Source: Demetria terragena DSM 11295
GTDB taxonomy: Bacteria > Actinomycetota > Actinomycetes > Actinomycetales > Dermatophilaceae
NCBI RefSeq assembly: GCF_000376825.1
Contig: NZ_AQXW01000004.1
Span: forward strand, 558,001-622,000
Reading direction: 5' to 3'
Length of the DNA stretch: 64,000 nt
Shown here: positions 1 through 9,554 of the stretch, one piece after another
Numbering within the stretch: the stretch's first letter is position 1
Layout of the letters: the number at the start of each line of letters is the position of its first letter
Notes under the pieces: generated by a model
Seen by the model: the letters and a program-made list of their open reading frames with translations, nothing else
Told to the model about the DNA's origin: nothing
The model's database searches: none
Program-made: the position numbers and the translations under genes

Positions 1-1677
1 GTCGGCGGCCTGGGCAACTGGGTCGATGAGCGTACGGGCGCCGCCAAGGGTGGCCGGTTCCTCATGAAGAAGGTCTTCCCCGACCATTGGTCCTTCATGT
101 TCGGCGAGATCGCGATGTATTCACTCGTGATCTTGCTGCTGACCGGAACCTTCCTGACGTTCTGGTTCGTCCCGAGCATGGGCCACACGGTCTATGACGG
201 TTCGTATATCCCCATGAAGGGCATCGGGATGTCGGAGGCCTACGCCTCCACCATTGAGATCAGCCATGACATTCGCGGCGGTCTGATCATCCGGCAGATC
301 CACCACTGGTCAGCGCTGCTGTTCATCGTCTCGATCCTGATGCACATGGCCCGCGTCTTCTTCACTGGCGCGTTCCGCAAGCCTCGCGAAATCAACTGGA
401 TCATCGGCGTCAACCTGCTGTTGCTGTCCATGGTCGAGGGCTTCGCCGGGTACTCCCTCCCCGATGACCTGCTCTCGGGTACGGGTCTTCGCGCCGCTCA
501 GGGCTTCATGCTCACGGTCCCGCTAATCGGGTCCTACGTGTCCTACTTCGTCTTCGGCGGTGGATTCCCCGGCGAGGACATCATTCCGCGCCTGTTTACG
601 GTGCATATTCTGTTGTTGCCGGCGATCATCGTGGGCCTCTTCACCGTCCACATCATCTTGGTGATGGTGCACAAGCACACCCAGTTCCCCGGCCCGGGCC
701 GTACCGAAAAGAACGTTGTCGGCTTCCCGATGATGCCGGTCTACGCAGCCAAAGCCGGTGGCTTCTTCTTCATCGTCTTCGGCGTCACGGCGCTGGTCGC
801 GGCACTGGTGCAGATCAACCCGATCTGGGCATACGGTCCGTACGAACCCACCCAAGTCACGGCGGGGTCCCAGCCAGACTGGTATATGGGCTTCCCTGAC
901 GGCGCCTTGCGACTTCTTCCTGGCTTCTTGGAGTTCGAGCTATTCGGAATGACCTGGAGTTTTAATATCTCCTTGGGCGCCATCTTCTTGATGCCTGCGA
1001 TGTTTGTGATTGCCGGCGCGTACCCGTTCTTCGAGTCCTGGGTCACGGGCGACAAGCGCGAGCACCACATCCTGGACCGCCCGCGCAATGCCCCGGTCCG
1101 CACCAGCATTGGTGTCGCGGCGATCACCTTCTACGCGGTGCTTCTCCTCGCGGCCAGCAATGACATCGTCGCCATCAAGTTCGGGCTGTCGATCAACGAC
1201 ATCACCAATGTGCTTCGGGTGCTGCTCCTGGTCGGACCGATCATCGCGTTCATGATTACCAAGCGCCTCTGCCTGAGTTTACAGCGCCGTGACCGCGATC
1301 TGGTCCTGCACGGTCGCGAGACCGGTCGGATCGTCCGCACGGCCGAAGGCCGCTTCTTCGAGGCCCACGAGCCGCTGGATGAATACACCCGTTGGCAGTT
1401 GGTGGCCTACGAGTCGTTCCGCCCCTTGGAGGTGGATGCCTCCCAGGACGAACACGGCGTTGACAGTGGCACTCTGCGCAAGGACACCCTGCGCAGCAAG
1501 ATGACTCACTTCTTCTTCGACGACCGGGTTGAGGCCGTCACGCCAGCCGAGCTCGCGGCCGCCCACCACCATGGTGAGCACGATGCCCTCGATCAGGACG
1601 ACCACCGCGGAGAGTTGAACGTCGGCTCACACGAGGTCCGTGAAGGCGCATACGAAAAGCTAGGTAAGGGCGACTAG
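1..1677 (+). CDS. qcrB: Cytochrome bc1 (bcc) complex cytochrome b subunit, 5'-truncated by the window edge
   Basis: Membrane cytochrome b of the actinobacterial menaquinol:cytochrome c reductase, which forms a supercomplex with the aa3 oxidase encoded just downstream. The frame is open from base 1: the 21 codons before the first ATG (position 64) read as QcrB N-terminal sequence running into KVFPDHWSFMFGEIA, so the true start lies outside the window. Heme-ligand histidines are visible in two helices (IHHWSALLF...HMARVFF and HILLLPAIIVGLFTVH...HKH). The Qo-site region (PDWYMGFPDGALRL) and the long hydrophilic actinobacterial C-terminal tail are also present. The gene ends at a strong terminator. 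Identification is very secure. Confidence 0.97.
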   Translation, partial: VGGLGNWVDERTGAAKGGRFLMKKVFPDHWSFMFGEIAMYSLVILLLTGTFLTFWFVPSMGHTVYDGSYIPMKGIGMSEAYASTIEISHDIRGGLIIRQIHHWSALLFIVSILMHMARVFFTGAFRKPREINWIIGVNLLLLSMVEGFAGYSLPDDLLSGTGLRAAQGFMLTVPLIGSYVSYFVFGGGFPGEDIIPRLFTVHILLLPAIIVGLFTVHIILVMVHKHTQFPGPGRTEKNVVGFPMMPVYAAKAGGFFFIVFGVTALVAALVQINPIWAYGPYEPTQVTAGSQPDWYMGFPDGALRLLPGFLEFELFGMTWSFNISLGAIFLMPAMFVIAGAYPFFESWVTGDKREHHILDRPRNAPVRTSIGVAAITFYAVLLLAASNDIVAIKFGLSINDITNVLRVLLLVGPIIAFMITKRLCLSLQRRDRDLVLHGRETGRIVRTAEGRFFEAHEPLDEYTRWQLVAYESFRPLEVDASQDEHGVDSGTLRKDTLRSKMTHFFFDDRVEAVTPAELAAAHHHGEHDALDQDDHRGELNVGSHEVREGAYEKLGKGD

Positions 1678-1692
1678 TCCTCACCCACTCAC

Positions 1693-1728
1693 ATTCGGCG
1701 CGGTCCATCAGGACCGCGCCGAATTTTT
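1693..1728 (+). terminator. Rho-independent terminator of qcrB
   Basis: A perfect 14-bp stem (1693-1706 paired with 1711-1724) closes a 4-nt loop and is followed by a T run at 1724-1728, 15 bases after the qcrB stop. It ends the bcc operon. Confidence 0.9.
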
Positions 1729-1769
1729 GTGCTCGGCCGCACGGGTGATCTCGACGCAGCCCCAGCGCC

Positions 1770-1775
1770 TAGAGT
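1770..1775 (+). promoter_or_regulatory. -10 box of a leaderless promoter
   Basis: TAGAGT lies 6 nt before the GTG at 1782, so transcription would start at or next to the start codon. No Shine-Dalgarno sequence is present. This supports GTG 1782 rather than ATG 1791 as the start of the metallopeptidase gene. No convincing -35 was found. Confidence 0.5.
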
Positions 1776-1781
1776 TGCTTC

Positions 1782-2138
1782 GTGGTCACCATGAGCAGGG
1801 AAGAATTCGAGAACGCCGCCGGTGAGGCCTTGGACCTGGTGCCGTCAGAATTCATGAACCGACTCACCAACATCGCGATCGTCGTGGAGGATGAGCCCGG
1901 CCCTGACCAGCCGGCGAACCTGCTCGGGCTGTACGAAGGCGTACCCCTCCCCGAGCGCACCAGTGACTGGGGACACCCGACCTTCCCGGACCGGATCACC
2001 TTGTTCCAAGCGCCGCTACAGCGCATCTGTCGCGATGTAGAGGAACTACGCGAGCAGATCGCGGTGACCCTCATCCACGAGATCGGGCACTACTTCGGCA
2101 TCGATGATGACCGGCTGCACGAACTCGGCTGGGGCTGA
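1782..2138 (+). CDS. Zincin-like metallopeptidase family protein
   Basis: A 118-aa soluble protein whose C-terminus carries the zinc-protease motif HEIGHYFGIDDD (HExxHxxGxxD), typical of the small 'metallopeptidase family protein' group found in actinobacteria. The substrate is unknown. The start is set by a -10 box 6 nt upstream (leaderless GTG); ATG 1791 is the alternative. It is convergent with ctaF and separated from it by a shared hairpin. The family call is secure; its physiological role is not known to me. Confidence 0.85.
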   Translation: MVTMSREEFENAAGEALDLVPSEFMNRLTNIAIVVEDEPGPDQPANLLGLYEGVPLPERTSDWGHPTFPDRITLFQAPLQRICRDVEELREQIAVTLIHEIGHYFGIDDDRLHELGWG

Positions 2139-2161
2139 GGCCACGCGCCTACCTGAGCGCG

Positions 2162-2202
2162 CGAATCCCCTGGCCGCACCGGGTGTGCAGCCAGGGGATT
2201 CG
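2162..2202. terminator. Bidirectional terminator between convergent genes
   Basis: A perfect 13-bp inverted repeat (2162-2174 and 2190-2202) with a 15-nt loop lies between the stops of the metallopeptidase gene (+) and ctaF (-). There is no long T run, but the position fits termination in both directions. Confidence 0.7.
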
Positions 2203-2225
2203 TCAGAAGGTACGTGCGCCTCTGC

Positions 2226-2627
2226 TCAGACCGCGTCGTCTCCGCGGTGGTATTCAAAGACCCAACCGATGGTGGCTAACGCGACCATCGGGAAACCGAG
2301 GATCACCAGCCACCAACCGACCGCAACGCCGAGGAAAACGATGGCGCACGCGCCGGCAAGGAACAGCGGCCACCAGCTATGCGGGCTGAAGAAGCCGTAC
2401 TCGCCCTCAACATCGGAGATCTCGCCCTCGGGGTTGTCATCCGGACGCGCCTCAAGCTTGCGTCCGGTCACCGCGAGGAAACCGGAGATCATCAAGCACA
2501 TGCTGGCGGTGAGCACCAAGCCCACCACGCCAACCGGCTCGTCTCCGCCAGTCCACAGCACGTAGACCACGGCCATGATCGCGGCGAAGGCGCCGACGAT
2601 GCTGAATAGCTTGACCTCAACCTTCAT
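2226..2627 (-). CDS. ctaF: Cytochrome c oxidase subunit 4 (CtaF)
   Basis: A 133-aa membrane protein with four predicted helices, matching the actinobacteria-specific aa3 oxidase subunit IV. Recognisable features are the N-terminal [14 protein letters not shown], the central acidic loop ending EGEYGFFSPHSWWPL, and a C-terminal helix ending WVFEYHRG. The start codon overlaps the ctaD stop (ATGA), so translation is probably coupled. It contributes to assembly and stability of the bcc-aa3 supercomplex. Confidence 0.95.
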   Translation of the reverse strand: MKVEVKLFSIVGAFAAIMAVVYVLWTGGDEPVGVVGLVLTASMCLMISGFLAVTGRKLEARPDDNPEGEISDVEGEYGFFSPHSWWPLFLAGACAIVFLGVAVGWWLVILGFPMVALATIGWVFEYHRGDDAV

Positions 2628-4396
2628 CAGACCGAATCCTCCTTGTGGGGCTCGTCTCCGCCAAACGTCTGCGAACCGTGGTCAGCCGGGCCGAGCACCT
2701 TGGACAGGGTGTCCGGTGCGGGAGCCACCGATGCTGGGACCGCCTCTGGGTGATGCAGGTCAAAGGCGGGCCGTTCGGATCGGATCCGCGGAATGGTGTC
2801 GAAGTTGTGCCGTGGCGGCGGGCACGAGGTCGCCCACTCCAGCGACATGCCGTAACCCCACGGATCGTCGGTTTCGACCAGCGGCGCGGTACGCCAGGTC
2901 TTCCAGACGTTGTAGAGGAACGGGAGCATCGAGGCTCCCAGGAGGAAAGCTCCGATCGTGGACACCTGGTTGCCCCAGGTGAAGCCGTCCTCGGGCAAGT
3001 AGTCGGCGTACCGGCGGGGCATGCCGATCACGCCCAGCCAGTGCTGGATGAGGAAGGTCATGTGGAAGCCGATGAACAGCATCCAGAAGTGGATCTTGCC
3101 TAGACGCTCATCGAGCATCCGGCCGGTGAGCTTTGGCCACCAGAAATACCACCCGGAGAACATGGCGAACACCACAGTGCCGAACACGACGTAGTGGAAG
3201 TGAGCCACCACGAAGTAGGTGTCGGTGATGTGGAAATCAAGCGGCGGACTGGACAGAATGACACCGGTCAATCCACCGAACAAGAAGGTCGCGAGGAAGC
3301 CGATAGCCCAGACCATGGAGGCAGTCATGTCCAACTTGCCCAGCCACATGGTGCCGATCCAGTTGAAGAACTTCACACCGGTCGGAACAGCAATCAGCAT
3401 CGTCATGATCGCGAAGAACGGCAGCAGGACGGCACCGGTGGCATACATGTGGTGCGCCCACACGCTGACGGACAAGGCGGCGATTGAGATCGTGGCAAAG
3501 ACCAGGGTTTTGTAACCGAAGATCGGCTTCCGTGAGAAGACGGGCAGAACCTCGGAGATGATGCCGAAGAACGGCAACGCAATGATGTAGACCTCGGGGT
3601 GCCCAAAGAACCAGAACAGGTGCTGCCAGAGCATTGCTCCGCCGTTTTCGACGGCGTAGACGTGCGCCCCCAACACCCGGTCGGCGCCTAGACCGAAGAG
3701 CGCGGCAGCAAGCACCGGGAACACCACGATCGCCAGCAGGGACGTGATCAACACGGTCCAGGTGAAGATCGGCACCCGGAACATCGTCATGCCAGGCGCG
3801 CGCATACAGATGATCGTCGTGATGAAGTTAACCGAACCAAGGATGGTGCCGAAGCCAGCCAAACCAAGGCCCATGACCCACAGATTGCCGCCCAAGCCCG
3901 GACTGAACATCGTGTCCGATAGCGGGGTATAGGCAAACCATCCGAAGGCGGCCGCGCCCTGCGGGGTGAGGAACCCCGCCACGGTAATAAGACCGCCGAA
4001 GAGGTAGAGCCAGTAGGCAAACATGTTCAGCCGTGGGAACGCCACGTCGGGCGCGCCAATCTGCAACGGCATTAAGGCATTAGCGAACCCGGCAAAGAGC
4101 GGGGTCGCGAAGAGCAACAACATAATCGTGCCGTGCATGGTGAACAGCTGGTTGAACTGCTCTTTGGTGTCGATCACCTGCATACCTGGCTCGAAGAGCT
4201 CGGCACGGATGACCAGAGCCATCGCGCCACCCGCCAGGAAGAAGGCGAATGAGGTGATGAAATAGAGGTTGCCGATCACCTTGTGGTCAGTGGTGGTGAT
4301 CCACTTGACGACGGTGCGACCAAGGCGACGCTCCGGCTTGGGTGCGGGTCGGCCAGCCGAGCCCGCACCGGGGCGAGCGGTAGTCGTGGTGGCCAT
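2627..4396 (-). CDS. ctaD: Cytochrome c oxidase subunit I
   Basis: A 589-aa catalytic subunit of the aa3 terminal oxidase, which reduces O2 and pumps protons at heme a3/CuB. About twelve membrane helices are predicted. The CuB/heme signature is clear: [14 protein letters not shown] holds the CuB His and the cross-linked Tyr, followed by HHMYATG and [10 protein letters not shown] with the heme-ligand histidines. The start overlaps the ctaC stop by one base (TAATG) and the stop overlaps the ctaF start, so ctaC-ctaD-ctaF form a tightly coupled operon. Confidence 0.98.
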   Translation of the reverse strand: MATTTTARPGAGSAGRPAPKPERRLGRTVVKWITTTDHKVIGNLYFITSFAFFLAGGAMALVIRAELFEPGMQVIDTKEQFNQLFTMHGTIMLLLFATPLFAGFANALMPLQIGAPDVAFPRLNMFAYWLYLFGGLITVAGFLTPQGAAAFGWFAYTPLSDTMFSPGLGGNLWVMGLGLAGFGTILGSVNFITTIICMRAPGMTMFRVPIFTWTVLITSLLAIVVFPVLAAALFGLGADRVLGAHVYAVENGGAMLWQHLFWFFGHPEVYIIALPFFGIISEVLPVFSRKPIFGYKTLVFATISIAALSVSVWAHHMYATGAVLLPFFAIMTMLIAVPTGVKFFNWIGTMWLGKLDMTASMVWAIGFLATFLFGGLTGVILSSPPLDFHITDTYFVVAHFHYVVFGTVVFAMFSGWYFWWPKLTGRMLDERLGKIHFWMLFIGFHMTFLIQHWLGVIGMPRRYADYLPEDGFTWGNQVSTIGAFLLGASMLPFLYNVWKTWRTAPLVETDDPWGYGMSLEWATSCPPPRHNFDTIPRIRSERPAFDLHHPEAVPASVAPAPDTLSKVLGPADHGSQTFGGDEPHKEDSV

Positions 4397-5304
4397 TATT
4401 TGCTCAGCTCCTTGGCGTCAGACTCCCGCAGACCCGGAGGCAGGTATTGCTGCTGCTGCTTAATGAGGCCCGAACGGTCCAGGCTGTTGCTCAAGAAGCC
4501 GCTTTGCCCGGCGTCACGCAACTGCTTCATCTTCTTGTCGTATTCGTTTTGCGGAACCACCTTGACCTGGAACAACATTTCACTGTGGTATGCGCCACAG
4601 AGTTCGGCACACTTTCCGGTGAAGGTGCCCGTTTCGGTGGTGGTGATCTGGAACTTGTTGACCCGGCCAGGCATCATGTCGAGCTTTTGCAGGAACTGCG
4701 GAACCCAGAACGAGTGAATGACATCACGCGCGGTCAGGACGAACTCGACCCGCTTGTTCACGGGGAGATACATCGTCGGCAGCGTCTTTTCCACGCCGCG
4801 CTTACCGGTGAGCTCGGCTTGGACACCAGTGTCGTAGGCCTTGGCTTCGATGTAGTTGAAATCCCAGCTCCACTGCTTGCCGACCACGTTGACCGTGACG
4901 TCAGGCTTCTGTGAGGTGTCCAACATTTTGTCCTCGAGTTCGACGGTCTTGCCGAAGAGGACGGCGACCATGAACACGGGGACCACCGTGTAGAGGATTT
5001 CCAGCGGCACGTTGTACTGCATCTGCGGGGGCAGCGTCTTGTCGCCCTTCTTGGCGCGATAGCGCACCATCGCCCAGAACATCAGGCCCCACACCAGGAC
5101 ACCGACCGCAAGGGCCCAGAGCCACGTCGCGTTCCAGAAGAACGTGATGTCGTCGCTGTTGCCGGTCACGCCCTTCGGCAGAAACCCGCGCTTCAGGTCT
5201 TCGGTGCAGCCCGTTAACAGCAGCACTGAAAAGCCGAACAGGCCAGCGGCACCGAAACGGCGTCGCGCCTTCGGCCTGGACGGTCGATCAAGGGGGCGAC
5301 TCAC
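4396..5304 (-). CDS. ctaC: Cytochrome c oxidase subunit II, lipoprotein precursor
   Basis: Carries the CuA centre that receives electrons from cytochrome c. I start it at GTG 5304, preceded by GGAAGG 8 nt upstream, giving 302 aa. The frame stays open further upstream, but that part is Arg/Pro-rich read-through of the neighbouring gene. A signal peptide ends in the lipobox LLTGC, followed by two membrane helices, then a cupredoxin domain with the CuA motif [12 protein letters not shown] near residue 240. It is the first gene of ctaC-ctaD-ctaF. Confidence 0.95.
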   Translation of the reverse strand: MSRPLDRPSRPKARRRFGAAGLFGFSVLLLTGCTEDLKRGFLPKGVTGNSDDITFFWNATWLWALAVGVLVWGLMFWAMVRYRAKKGDKTLPPQMQYNVPLEILYTVVPVFMVAVLFGKTVELEDKMLDTSQKPDVTVNVVGKQWSWDFNYIEAKAYDTGVQAELTGKRGVEKTLPTMYLPVNKRVEFVLTARDVIHSFWVPQFLQKLDMMPGRVNKFQITTTETGTFTGKCAELCGAYHSEMLFQVKVVPQNEYDKKMKQLRDAGQSGFLSNSLDRSGLIKQQQQYLPPGLRESDAKELSK

Positions 5305-5366
5305 GGCGCGTACCTTCCGCAGATCGTTCAAGGGCACACGCGAAACCTTACCGGAGGCACGTTCGT

Positions 5367-6104
5367 TCAATCCCGTGGGCCCGCCGTATCGACCGGGCCG
5401 CAAATTTGGTGAGCGCCAGACCCTCCGGGCTGGCCGCTCCAAGCGCTCGGGAGCGCTTGCTCCAAGACCTCGGGAAGGGCTGCGAGATAGTCCGCGCGAG
5501 GGATTTCTCGGACGCCCAAACTGGCCAAATGCGGGGTCTGCCATTGCACGTCGATCACCCGGCCGGGGGCCTCGCCCTCGAAGCACAACTCCGCCAGCGT
5601 CCACAGGGCGACCTTGGAGGCGTCGGGCGCACGGTGAAACATCGACTCCCCCGCAAACAGCCCCCCGATCGCAACGCCGTACAACCCCCCGACGAGTTGT
5701 CGCCCGGACCACACCTCGATCGAGTGCGCCCAACCCAGGTCGTGGAGGGTGCCGTAGGCGCTGATCACTTCGCGGGTGATCCACCGCCCCGACCGGGCCG
5801 GGTCCGCGCATCCGATGACCACGTCGGTGAAAGCCTCGTCAATGGTGACGTCGTACTGCCGGGCCGAGCGTCGCAAGGACCGACTGACATGGAAGTCCCC
5901 CGGCAACAGCACGCCGCGACGCAGTGGGCTCCACCAACCCATGGGCCGACCGCCTTGCCGACCAAGGCCCATCGGAAACAGGCCGTTGCGGTATGCCTCA
6001 AGAACCGTTCCTGGTTCCAAGTCACCCCCGACAGCAACGACTTCTTCGCCATCGCGCAGCGGCGCGTTTGCGAGATTCCATGCGGAGGGTGGGGGTTCAA
6101 TCAC
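5367..6104 (-). CDS. aat: Leucyl/phenylalanyl-tRNA--protein transferase
   Basis: Transfers Leu or Phe from aminoacyl-tRNA to proteins with N-terminal Arg or Lys, marking them for ClpS/ClpAP-type N-degron decay. The 245-aa length is normal for the family. Family blocks are present: AYRNGLFPMGL, WWSPLRRGVL, HVSRSLRR, GRWITREVISAYGTLH, and the GLYGVAIGGLFAGESMF core. The start chosen is GTG 6104, 5 nt after the adoK stop. A 299-aa extension starting within adoK is unlikely. It is probably translationally coupled to adoK. Confidence 0.93.
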   Translation of the reverse strand: MIEPPPSAWNLANAPLRDGEEVVAVGGDLEPGTVLEAYRNGLFPMGLGRQGGRPMGWWSPLRRGVLLPGDFHVSRSLRRSARQYDVTIDEAFTDVVIGCADPARSGRWITREVISAYGTLHDLGWAHSIEVWSGRQLVGGLYGVAIGGLFAGESMFHRAPDASKVALWTLAELCFEGEAPGRVIDVQWQTPHLASLGVREIPRADYLAALPEVLEQALPSAWSGQPGGSGAHQICGPVDTAGPRD

Positions 6105-6109
6105 CGCGA

Positions 6110-7087
6110 TCAGGAGGGGATCAGGAAGGGCCTTACGGCAGTCGCGGCGACTGCGCCGTAGGTGTCCTCCAGCCGGGTCAGGAAATGGTCGGCCGTGAAG
6201 TGGTACTCCTGCGGCCCGACCGTCTCGATGACATACGCCGCCAACGTCGACCCCACCTCCGCGCACAGTTGGGGCTCCAATCCCCAGGCGAGGCCACTGA
6301 GGAATCCCGCGCGGAAGGCATCCCCGACACCCGTGGCTTCCACCGCGGTGACCGTCAGCGCGGGCACCTCAATCGGGTCCTGCCCCTGGCGCAGGAGCAC
6401 CGCACCGTCCTTGCCCTTAGTCACGACTCTGGTGCCGACCTTCTGGAGAATCTCCTCGCCGCTCCAGCCGGTCTTCTGCTCAGTCAGGTGCGCCTCGTAC
6501 TCGTTGGTGAACAACCAGTCAGCCCCCTCGATGAGGTCGCGGATGAACGCACCATTAGCAAAGGCCAACTGCTGGGAAGGGTCAGCGATGAACGGGATCT
6601 TGCGCGAGCGGCACTCCGCGGTATGGCGACGCATGGCCTCTGGGTCATTGGCCCCGATCAGAACGTGGTCAAGCCCACCAACGCGGGTGGCGATCGGCGC
6701 CAGTTCGATTTCCCGTGCCTCACCCATGGCCCCGGCATAGAACGTCGCGATCTGCGCTTGATCGTCATCATTAGTGCAGACAAATCGCGCCGTGTGTTTC
6801 GTCTCGGAAACATGGATCGATTCACAGTCCACACCGTGCCGTTCCAACCAGGATCGGTAGTCGGCGAAGTCCTCCCCGACGGCCCCGACGAGCACGGGTC
6901 GAAGCCCGAGGTTAGCCATGCCGAACGAGATGTTTGCTGCCACTCCGCCCCGCCGGATCTCTAGGTCTTCGGCGAGAAATGACAGCGAGATTTTGTCGAG
7001 TTGCTCGACGACAAGGGACTCCGCGAACCGCCCCCGGAAGGTCATCAGGTGATCGGTGGCAATGGACCCGGTAATTGCGATCTTCAC
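6110..7087 (-). CDS. adoK: Adenosine kinase, mycobacterial-type PfkB family
   Basis: Phosphorylates adenosine to AMP (purine salvage). This is the actinobacterial AdoK that resembles ribokinase/PfkB rather than eukaryotic adenosine kinase. It shows KIAITGSIATDHLM at the N-terminus, RRGGVAANISF, the IGANDPEAM block, and the PfkB signature TGVGDAFRAGF with its catalytic Asp near residue 265. GTG 7087 is the preferred start: the ATG at 7132 lies inside a strong terminator stem, and the ATG at 7117 sits at its edge. It lies upstream of aat on the same strand. Confidence 0.9.
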   Translation of the reverse strand: MKIAITGSIATDHLMTFRGRFAESLVVEQLDKISLSFLAEDLEIRRGGVAANISFGMANLGLRPVLVGAVGEDFADYRSWLERHGVDCESIHVSETKHTARFVCTNDDDQAQIATFYAGAMGEAREIELAPIATRVGGLDHVLIGANDPEAMRRHTAECRSRKIPFIADPSQQLAFANGAFIRDLIEGADWLFTNEYEAHLTEQKTGWSGEEILQKVGTRVVTKGKDGAVLLRQGQDPIEVPALTVTAVEATGVGDAFRAGFLSGLAWGLEPQLCAEVGSTLAAYVIETVGPQEYHFTADHFLTRLEDTYGAVAATAVRPFLIPS

Positions 7088-7116
7088 CTGCGTGACGATA
7101 ACGGACCTATCACGCA

Positions 7117-7158
7117 TGAAGGCGACCGCCACGCGAAATTGCGTGGCGGTCGCCTTCA
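7117..7158 (-). terminator. Very strong hairpin ending the erpA-like transcript
   Basis: A perfect 18-bp stem (7117-7134 with 7141-7158) and a 6-nt loop (GAAATT) lie 42 bases past the erpA-like stop and 30 bases before the adoK start. There is no clear T run. The position suggests termination of the erpA-like transcript, and it argues against adoK starts inside the stem. Confidence 0.8.
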
Positions 7159-7199
7159 GTGGACGCCGTGTCGTTCAGGTGGCGCCGGATGAACTCACC

Positions 7200-7562
7200 T
7201 CAGCCGAAGCTGTCACCGCACGCGCACGAGGAACCTGCGTTGGGGTTGTCGATGGTGAAGCCTTGCTTCTCAATCGTGTCGGCGAAGTCGATCGTGGCGC
7301 CCTCAAGGTAGGGGCTGCTCATCCGATCAACCACGACCTCAACGCCGTCAAAGTCCCGGACGAGGTCGCCATCAAGGGAGCGCTCGTCGAAGTACAACTG
7401 ATAGATCAGCCCGGAGCATCCGCCCGGCTGTACGCCCACCCGAAGGCGCAGGTCATCGCGGCCTTCCTGCTCGAGCAGGCTCTTGACTTTTGTCGCGGCG
7501 ACCGACGTGAGCTCCACGCCGTGGGTCTTCTCCTCGGTAACCGAGTTTGTCTCGACGCTCAT
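7200..7562 (-). CDS. erpA: Iron-sulfur cluster carrier/insertion protein (ErpA/IscA/HesB family)
   Basis: A 120-aa A-type carrier that passes Fe-S clusters to apo-proteins. The three conserved cysteines appear as GGCSGLIYQ and the C-terminal CAC (SSCACGDSF). The start is ATG 7562, preceded by AAGGA about 8 nt upstream. A much longer in-frame extension covers the neighbouring gene and is rejected. Its place next to adoK and the glycerate kinase matches the M. tuberculosis order as I remember it (Rv2202c-Rv2205c). The exact A-type subclass (ErpA versus IscA) is not certain. Confidence 0.9.
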   Translation of the reverse strand: MSVETNSVTEEKTHGVELTSVAATKVKSLLEQEGRDDLRLRVGVQPGGCSGLIYQLYFDERSLDGDLVRDFDGVEVVVDRMSSPYLEGATIDFADTIEKQGFTIDNPNAGSSCACGDSFG

Positions 7563-7686
7563 GTGTGGTTCCTTCATCTGTCGCGGTGCCGGTGCTGCCT
7601 TGCCAAAGGTGCAACCGTGCCGATGCCCGAGATGTTCCCCGGGAGTTTCACTGTACGTGAGCACCCCCTGTTCGGCGCAGCCCGGC

Positions 7687-8748
7687 TCACCCTCGTGCCG
7701 GTGTCCAGGTCGTGGCGATCCTGGCCGCGAGCGCCTGAAGTGCTGCCTCGTCTTGGCTCGCGGTTCGCGTCTCACCGCGGGCGCGCATACGGCCGGGACG
7801 AAGCACGCCGTAGGAACTCGCGAAGCCCAATGACATCGTTTCGCGCCGTCCGACTTGGATGTCGTCTGCGAGCAAGACGGCCGGAGCGGCGTTGCTGGCT
7901 GCGGCAGACGCGACCTCCTCAGCGACGCTATGGTGCAAAACCGTCCAGTCATAGGACGTCACCGCGGTCACGACGACCGCCGACCCGCGCGCGGCCGCGG
8001 CCAGGCCGGACACCTCGGCAACAACCTCTGGACCCGAGCGAATGTGCGCCCCGAGCGCGGCCAGCGCGAATCCGATTCCGCCGCCGGCTCCCGCGCCGGG
8101 TAGGCGGTCGGTGCGTTGCGGCTGGCCGCTGAGGAGGTCGACCGGCGGTGGCAAGGCTCGGCGTACCTCATCGACCCACTCCCCCATGTGGCGCTCCGCG
8201 GTCTGCGCCTCCTCTTGGCTAAGCCCGAGCTCGCTCGGCGCACTCGCGCACGCGCCTTGGAGGCCCAGAAGCACGCGGTCGGTGTCGGCGGCCACGACAA
8301 TCTCCATCCCCTGCAGTCGCGCGCGGGCTTCCGCTGGCCCCGCACCGAGCGCCTGCACCAATCCGCGACCACCGTCGAGAACGCTGACATCGCCGAGCCC
8401 AATCACCACTCGAGGCACATCGGTGGCGTTCACGCGGTCCAACAACCTCCCCAGCGGTGCCGACGACGTCGCGTTGTCCAGCACCTCAGCGGCTTCCACA
8501 TAGGTGGTCAGCGTGTCCTTCGGCACCGTGACCGCAGGAACACTGAGCTCGTCGCCGACATCGAGAAGGTGCAAGTCACCCTGAGTCACAGCCTCGATGG
8601 CCCGCAGGAAGCCCCACCCACCAGTCGACTGCGGCAGTTCGACACAGTCCACACCGGGTGCGCTTTGAGCCCATCCGGCCCGCAGTGCCGCGGCTGCCTC
8701 CACACTGGTCAGCGCTCCAAATCGGTCCGGAGCCAGCAGTACGCGCAT
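7687..8748 (-). CDS. Glycerate kinase family protein
   Basis: A 353-aa protein of the glycerate 2-kinase (GarK/GlxK-like) family. It begins MRVLLAPDRFGALTSVEAAAAL, matching the family's 'APDsFKgslsA' opening, and carries the conserved LPGAGAGGGIGFALAAL loop near residues 215-230. The typical FK of the opening is replaced by FG, so activity on glycerate is inferred only. It is followed by the erpA-like gene on the same strand, as in related actinobacteria. Confidence 0.8.
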   Translation of the reverse strand: MRVLLAPDRFGALTSVEAAAALRAGWAQSAPGVDCVELPQSTGGWGFLRAIEAVTQGDLHLLDVGDELSVPAVTVPKDTLTTYVEAAEVLDNATSSAPLGRLLDRVNATDVPRVVIGLGDVSVLDGGRGLVQALGAGPAEARARLQGMEIVVAADTDRVLLGLQGACASAPSELGLSQEEAQTAERHMGEWVDEVRRALPPPVDLLSGQPQRTDRLPGAGAGGGIGFALAALGAHIRSGPEVVAEVSGLAAAARGSAVVVTAVTSYDWTVLHHSVAEEVASAAASNAAPAVLLADDIQVGRRETMSLGFASSYGVLRPGRMRARGETRTASQDEAALQALAARIATTWTPARG

Positions 8749-8799
8749 GTGGTCATTCTGATCGCACCGCAGAACGACCGGAGCAGTGGCCTGCGCCGC

Positions 8800-9501
8800 T
8801 CAGAGGCTCCCGAGCAACAACCACGCACCCAGCGCTAGCGAGCCCAGGGTGCTGAGGAAGAAGATGGCAATCCATGCGGTGGCTGGTAGCGGTGTGAGTC
8901 TGCTGAGTTGCCCGGCGTCGGAGTCCCAGCCTCGGCCGCGTCTGTGGGCGGTATGCAGATCTCCTACGGCACGAGGCGCCGCCAGCAGCAGAAACCACAC
9001 CAGGAGGTAGGCGATCATGGTCTGCCCTTCCACCGGCAGATAGCGGGTCACGGCAACCAGAACAGCCGCGCTGGCCAGTACGGCCACCACGCCGAACCAG
9101 TTGCGGATCTGGACCAGCATCAGCGCCAGGACCAGCAGCAAAAGCCACAGGAAGAGCACCGGGCGGTCCTGGTGAATGAGTCCCGCGCCGAAGAGTGCGA
9201 GCAGCGCTGGACCCACATACCCAACAGCCAGTGTGACCACCATCCCGGGGCCGCGGGCCAGCCCACGACTGACCGTGACCCCGGAGGTGTCTGAATGAAG
9301 CCGTATTCCGGTAAGCCGCCGACCGCACAGCACCGCCACAAGGGCATGCGCGCCTTCGTGCGCAATCGTGACCACCTGACGCAGCACTCGCCAGGACGGC
9401 TGCCAGGCAATCAGTCCGAGGGCCAGCACGGCGAGGAGCACCACGAGGACACGGTCCAGCGGCGGTGCCGTGTTGGTTAGTCGTTGCCAGAACTCATCCA
9501 C
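8800..9501 (-). CDS. M50-family (M50B-like) membrane metallopeptidase
   Basis: A 233-aa integral membrane protein with about six helices. The zinc motif HEGAH (HExxH) sits at the end of an N-terminal helix near residues 48-52, and a second conserved patch GYVGPALLALFGAGL follows. This is the layout of the small actinobacterial M50 family related to site-2 proteases. The substrate is unknown. It lies beside, and divergent from, a MarP-like protease, so a role in envelope stress proteolysis is possible but only inferred. Confidence 0.83.
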   Translation of the reverse strand: MDEFWQRLTNTAPPLDRVLVVLLAVLALGLIAWQPSWRVLRQVVTIAHEGAHALVAVLCGRRLTGIRLHSDTSGVTVSRGLARGPGMVVTLAVGYVGPALLALFGAGLIHQDRPVLFLWLLLLVLALMLVQIRNWFGVVAVLASAAVLVAVTRYLPVEGQTMIAYLLVWFLLLAAPRAVGDLHTAHRRGRGWDSDAGQLSRLTPLPATAWIAIFFLSTLGSLALGAWLLLGSL

Positions 9502-9554
9502 GCCCGGATGCTCGCACGCTCATCCTTGAGCGCGCTGTGAGCCGACCGAACTCC

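Noticed and set aside
5305-5811. N-terminal extension of CtaC to 471 residues
   Set aside because: It overlaps aat on the same strand, is Arg/Pro-rich, and the GTG at 5304 has a good ribosome-binding site followed by a lipoprotein signal.
7563-7952. N-terminal extension of the ErpA-like protein to 250 residues
   Set aside because: It overlaps the glycerate kinase gene, and ATG 7562 has a good ribosome-binding site and gives the normal family length.
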